This document shows positions 5,871-6,795 of a stretch of 6,795 nt of DNA, one piece after another. Position 1 is the first letter of the stretch; each line of letters starts with the position of its first letter. The notes under the pieces are model-generated. The model had not been told where the DNA came from. It searched no databases and saw nothing but the letters and a program-made list of their open reading frames with translations. This DNA comes from an uncultured Clostridiaceae bacterium (lineage in GTDB: Bacteria > Bacillota > Clostridia > Oscillospirales > Ruminococcaceae): NCBI GenBank assembly GCA_946411985.1, contig CAMKFY010000049.1, forward strand, positions 1 to 6,795, in the 5' to 3' direction. The translations under genes and the position numbers were made by a program.

Positions 5871-6795
5871 TTAAAGCGAACTATCAAACATTTTATATTT
5901 CTCGTACTCTTTTTTAAAATAATCTTTAAAGTTAGAAAAAGAAAATTTGCCCGAATTTAAAAGTTTTAACCCATCCACCAACATATTTTTATAATTTGGT
6001 GGCATGTTAATAATATTGCTATTTAAAATTTTAACGTCATCACTAACAAATTTCATATTTTTTGAAAGGTAGCTTAAAAATTCCAATATTTTTTCATTTT
6101 TGGCTTTAGAATTATTTTTAGTTATACAAAAATAATCTTCCTCCTTTAACATAACAAGCCTACAACACAGTGGCAGAGGTATATATTTTATGTTGGTAGT
6201 GTTGCTTTTTATTGCCTTCAAATTTAAATATCTTGCGCTGCCAATATAAAAAACAGCTCTACCACATATAAAATCCTCAATTGTGCCTTTAGATTTTTCT
6301 TTTAGAAGCTCTGTTATATCTTCAAAATATTTTGACAGCTCGCCATTGTTAAAATCTACACTACAAAATATAGAAGAAAGGTCTGCATCTTTGCAAAACA
6401 CCCCATTTTTATCAAAATATTTACATTGCGTTTTAATATTACATATTGCATTTTTAAAACCATTTAAATTCTTTATATTATTTAAATGTATTTTAAATTT
6501 GTTAAGAACATTGCCATTAGCAAAAAGCCCAACCACATACTCGCCCGCTTTAAAAACAGACACGCCTTCTAATTTTGTTAGCATGTTGGAATATTTAATA
6601 TCATCAAAATTATACAGCAAATCTTTAAAAAAGCTAACATCTTTGCCACCATGAACAAATATAACACTCGCATTTTTATTTAGCACTTCATTTAAAACGT
6701 TTACTCTATAGTTTTCATCATCACTAAATCGCACAAATTCAATATGCGTATCTGAATTTAACTTCTCAAACTCTAAAGCTAAATCCTCAATATAT
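5871..6795 (-). CDS. Solute-binding-protein-like protein (ABC transporter family 1-like), 5' end outside window
   Basis: The frame is open to the right edge, giving 307 visible residues. A GTG at 6734 is an internal valine rather than the start, because the reading frame before it continues in the same protein style. Several segments follow the pattern of family-1 extracellular solute-binding proteins. Near the edge is IEDLALEFEKLNSDTHIEFV, like the usual 'F-N-dikV' strand, then VLNEVLNKNASVIFVHGG, like the 'l-agd-PDv' segment. Later come FICGRAVFYIGSARYL (like 'F-GkaAm--G'), YIPLPL, and YFCITKNNSKAKNEKILEFL (like the 'aI-k-sk---eA--Fl' helix). Such proteins capture sugars or other solutes outside the membrane and hand them to an ABC permease. 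The match is by pattern only, no permease genes are visible, and the normally tryptophan- and glycine-rich ligand loops look poorly conserved. It could be a divergent or specialised member. The signal peptide or lipobox would lie outside the window. Confidence 0.5.
   Translation of the reverse strand, partial: YIEDLALEFEKLNSDTHIEFVRFSDDENYRVNVLNEVLNKNASVIFVHGGKDVSFFKDLLYNFDDIKYSNMLTKLEGVSVFKAGEYVVGLFANGNVLNKFKIHLNNIKNLNGFKNAICNIKTQCKYFDKNGVFCKDADLSSIFCSVDFNNGELSKYFEDITELLKEKSKGTIEDFICGRAVFYIGSARYLNLKAIKSNTTNIKYIPLPLCCRLVMLKEEDYFCITKNNSKAKNEKILEFLSYLSKNMKFVSDDVKILNSNIINMPPNYKNMLVDGLKLLNSGKFSFSNFKDYFKKEYEKYKMFDSSL

Noticed and set aside
1320..6654. Other plus-strand open frames of 62-123 codons within the sbcC, sbcD and solute-binding-like genes
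   Set aside because: All lie opposite well-supported minus-strand genes and show the composition of shadow frames in AT-rich DNA; none has a convincing ribosome-binding site.

Overview
The window is very AT-rich (GC visibly well under a third), and every supportable gene lies on the minus strand. Shine-Dalgarno sequences, sigma-A-like extended -10 promoters and the protein families (SbcC/SbcD, Ltp-type repeat protein, family-1-like solute-binding protein) fit a low-GC Firmicutes/Clostridia-type bacterium. No species can be named from the sequence. Read in the direction of transcription (right to left), the order is: a truncated, divergent solute-binding-protein-like gene (6795 to 5871); sbcD (5804 to 4680); a decayed C-terminal fragment of a SEDS protein (FtsW/RodA/SpoVE family, 4617 to 4360); about 250 bp of non-coding DNA; sbcC (4113 to 1186); a regulatory spacer; a membrane-anchored protein with four exact 51-residue Ltp-type repeats (951 to 157); and the first 19 codons of a second, paralogous gene that runs off the left edge (58 to 1).

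SbcD and SbcC together would form the Mre11/Rad50-type nuclease that opens DNA hairpins and processes blocked DNA ends. Both look intact. SbcD has its DxH, GDxY, GNHD and GHxH metal-ligand motifs. SbcC has Walker A, the zinc-hook CPVC, the LSGGE signature, Walker B and the H-loop. In most bacteria the two genes abut or overlap. Here about 570 bp separate them, and this space contains a recognisable piece of a cell-shape/division glycosyltransferase gene with in-frame stops and no start. The pair has therefore been pulled apart by a rearrangement followed by decay, or else the space was left by deletion of a larger segment.

The left end carries a tandem duplication. The Ltp-repeat gene and the edge-truncated gene share their N-terminal coding sequence, their ribosome-binding-site layout and a 25-nt promoter core with three mismatches. 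Ltp-type domains are known from a phage-encoded superinfection-exclusion lipoprotein and from many uncharacterised Firmicutes surface proteins. A role in excluding phage is possible here but is inference only.

Two start sites are moved from the longest-frame choice on ribosome-binding-site grounds: SbcD to a TTG at 5804 and the Ltp-like protein to an ATG at 951. No rRNA, tRNA, CRISPR array or intact insertion sequence was seen.
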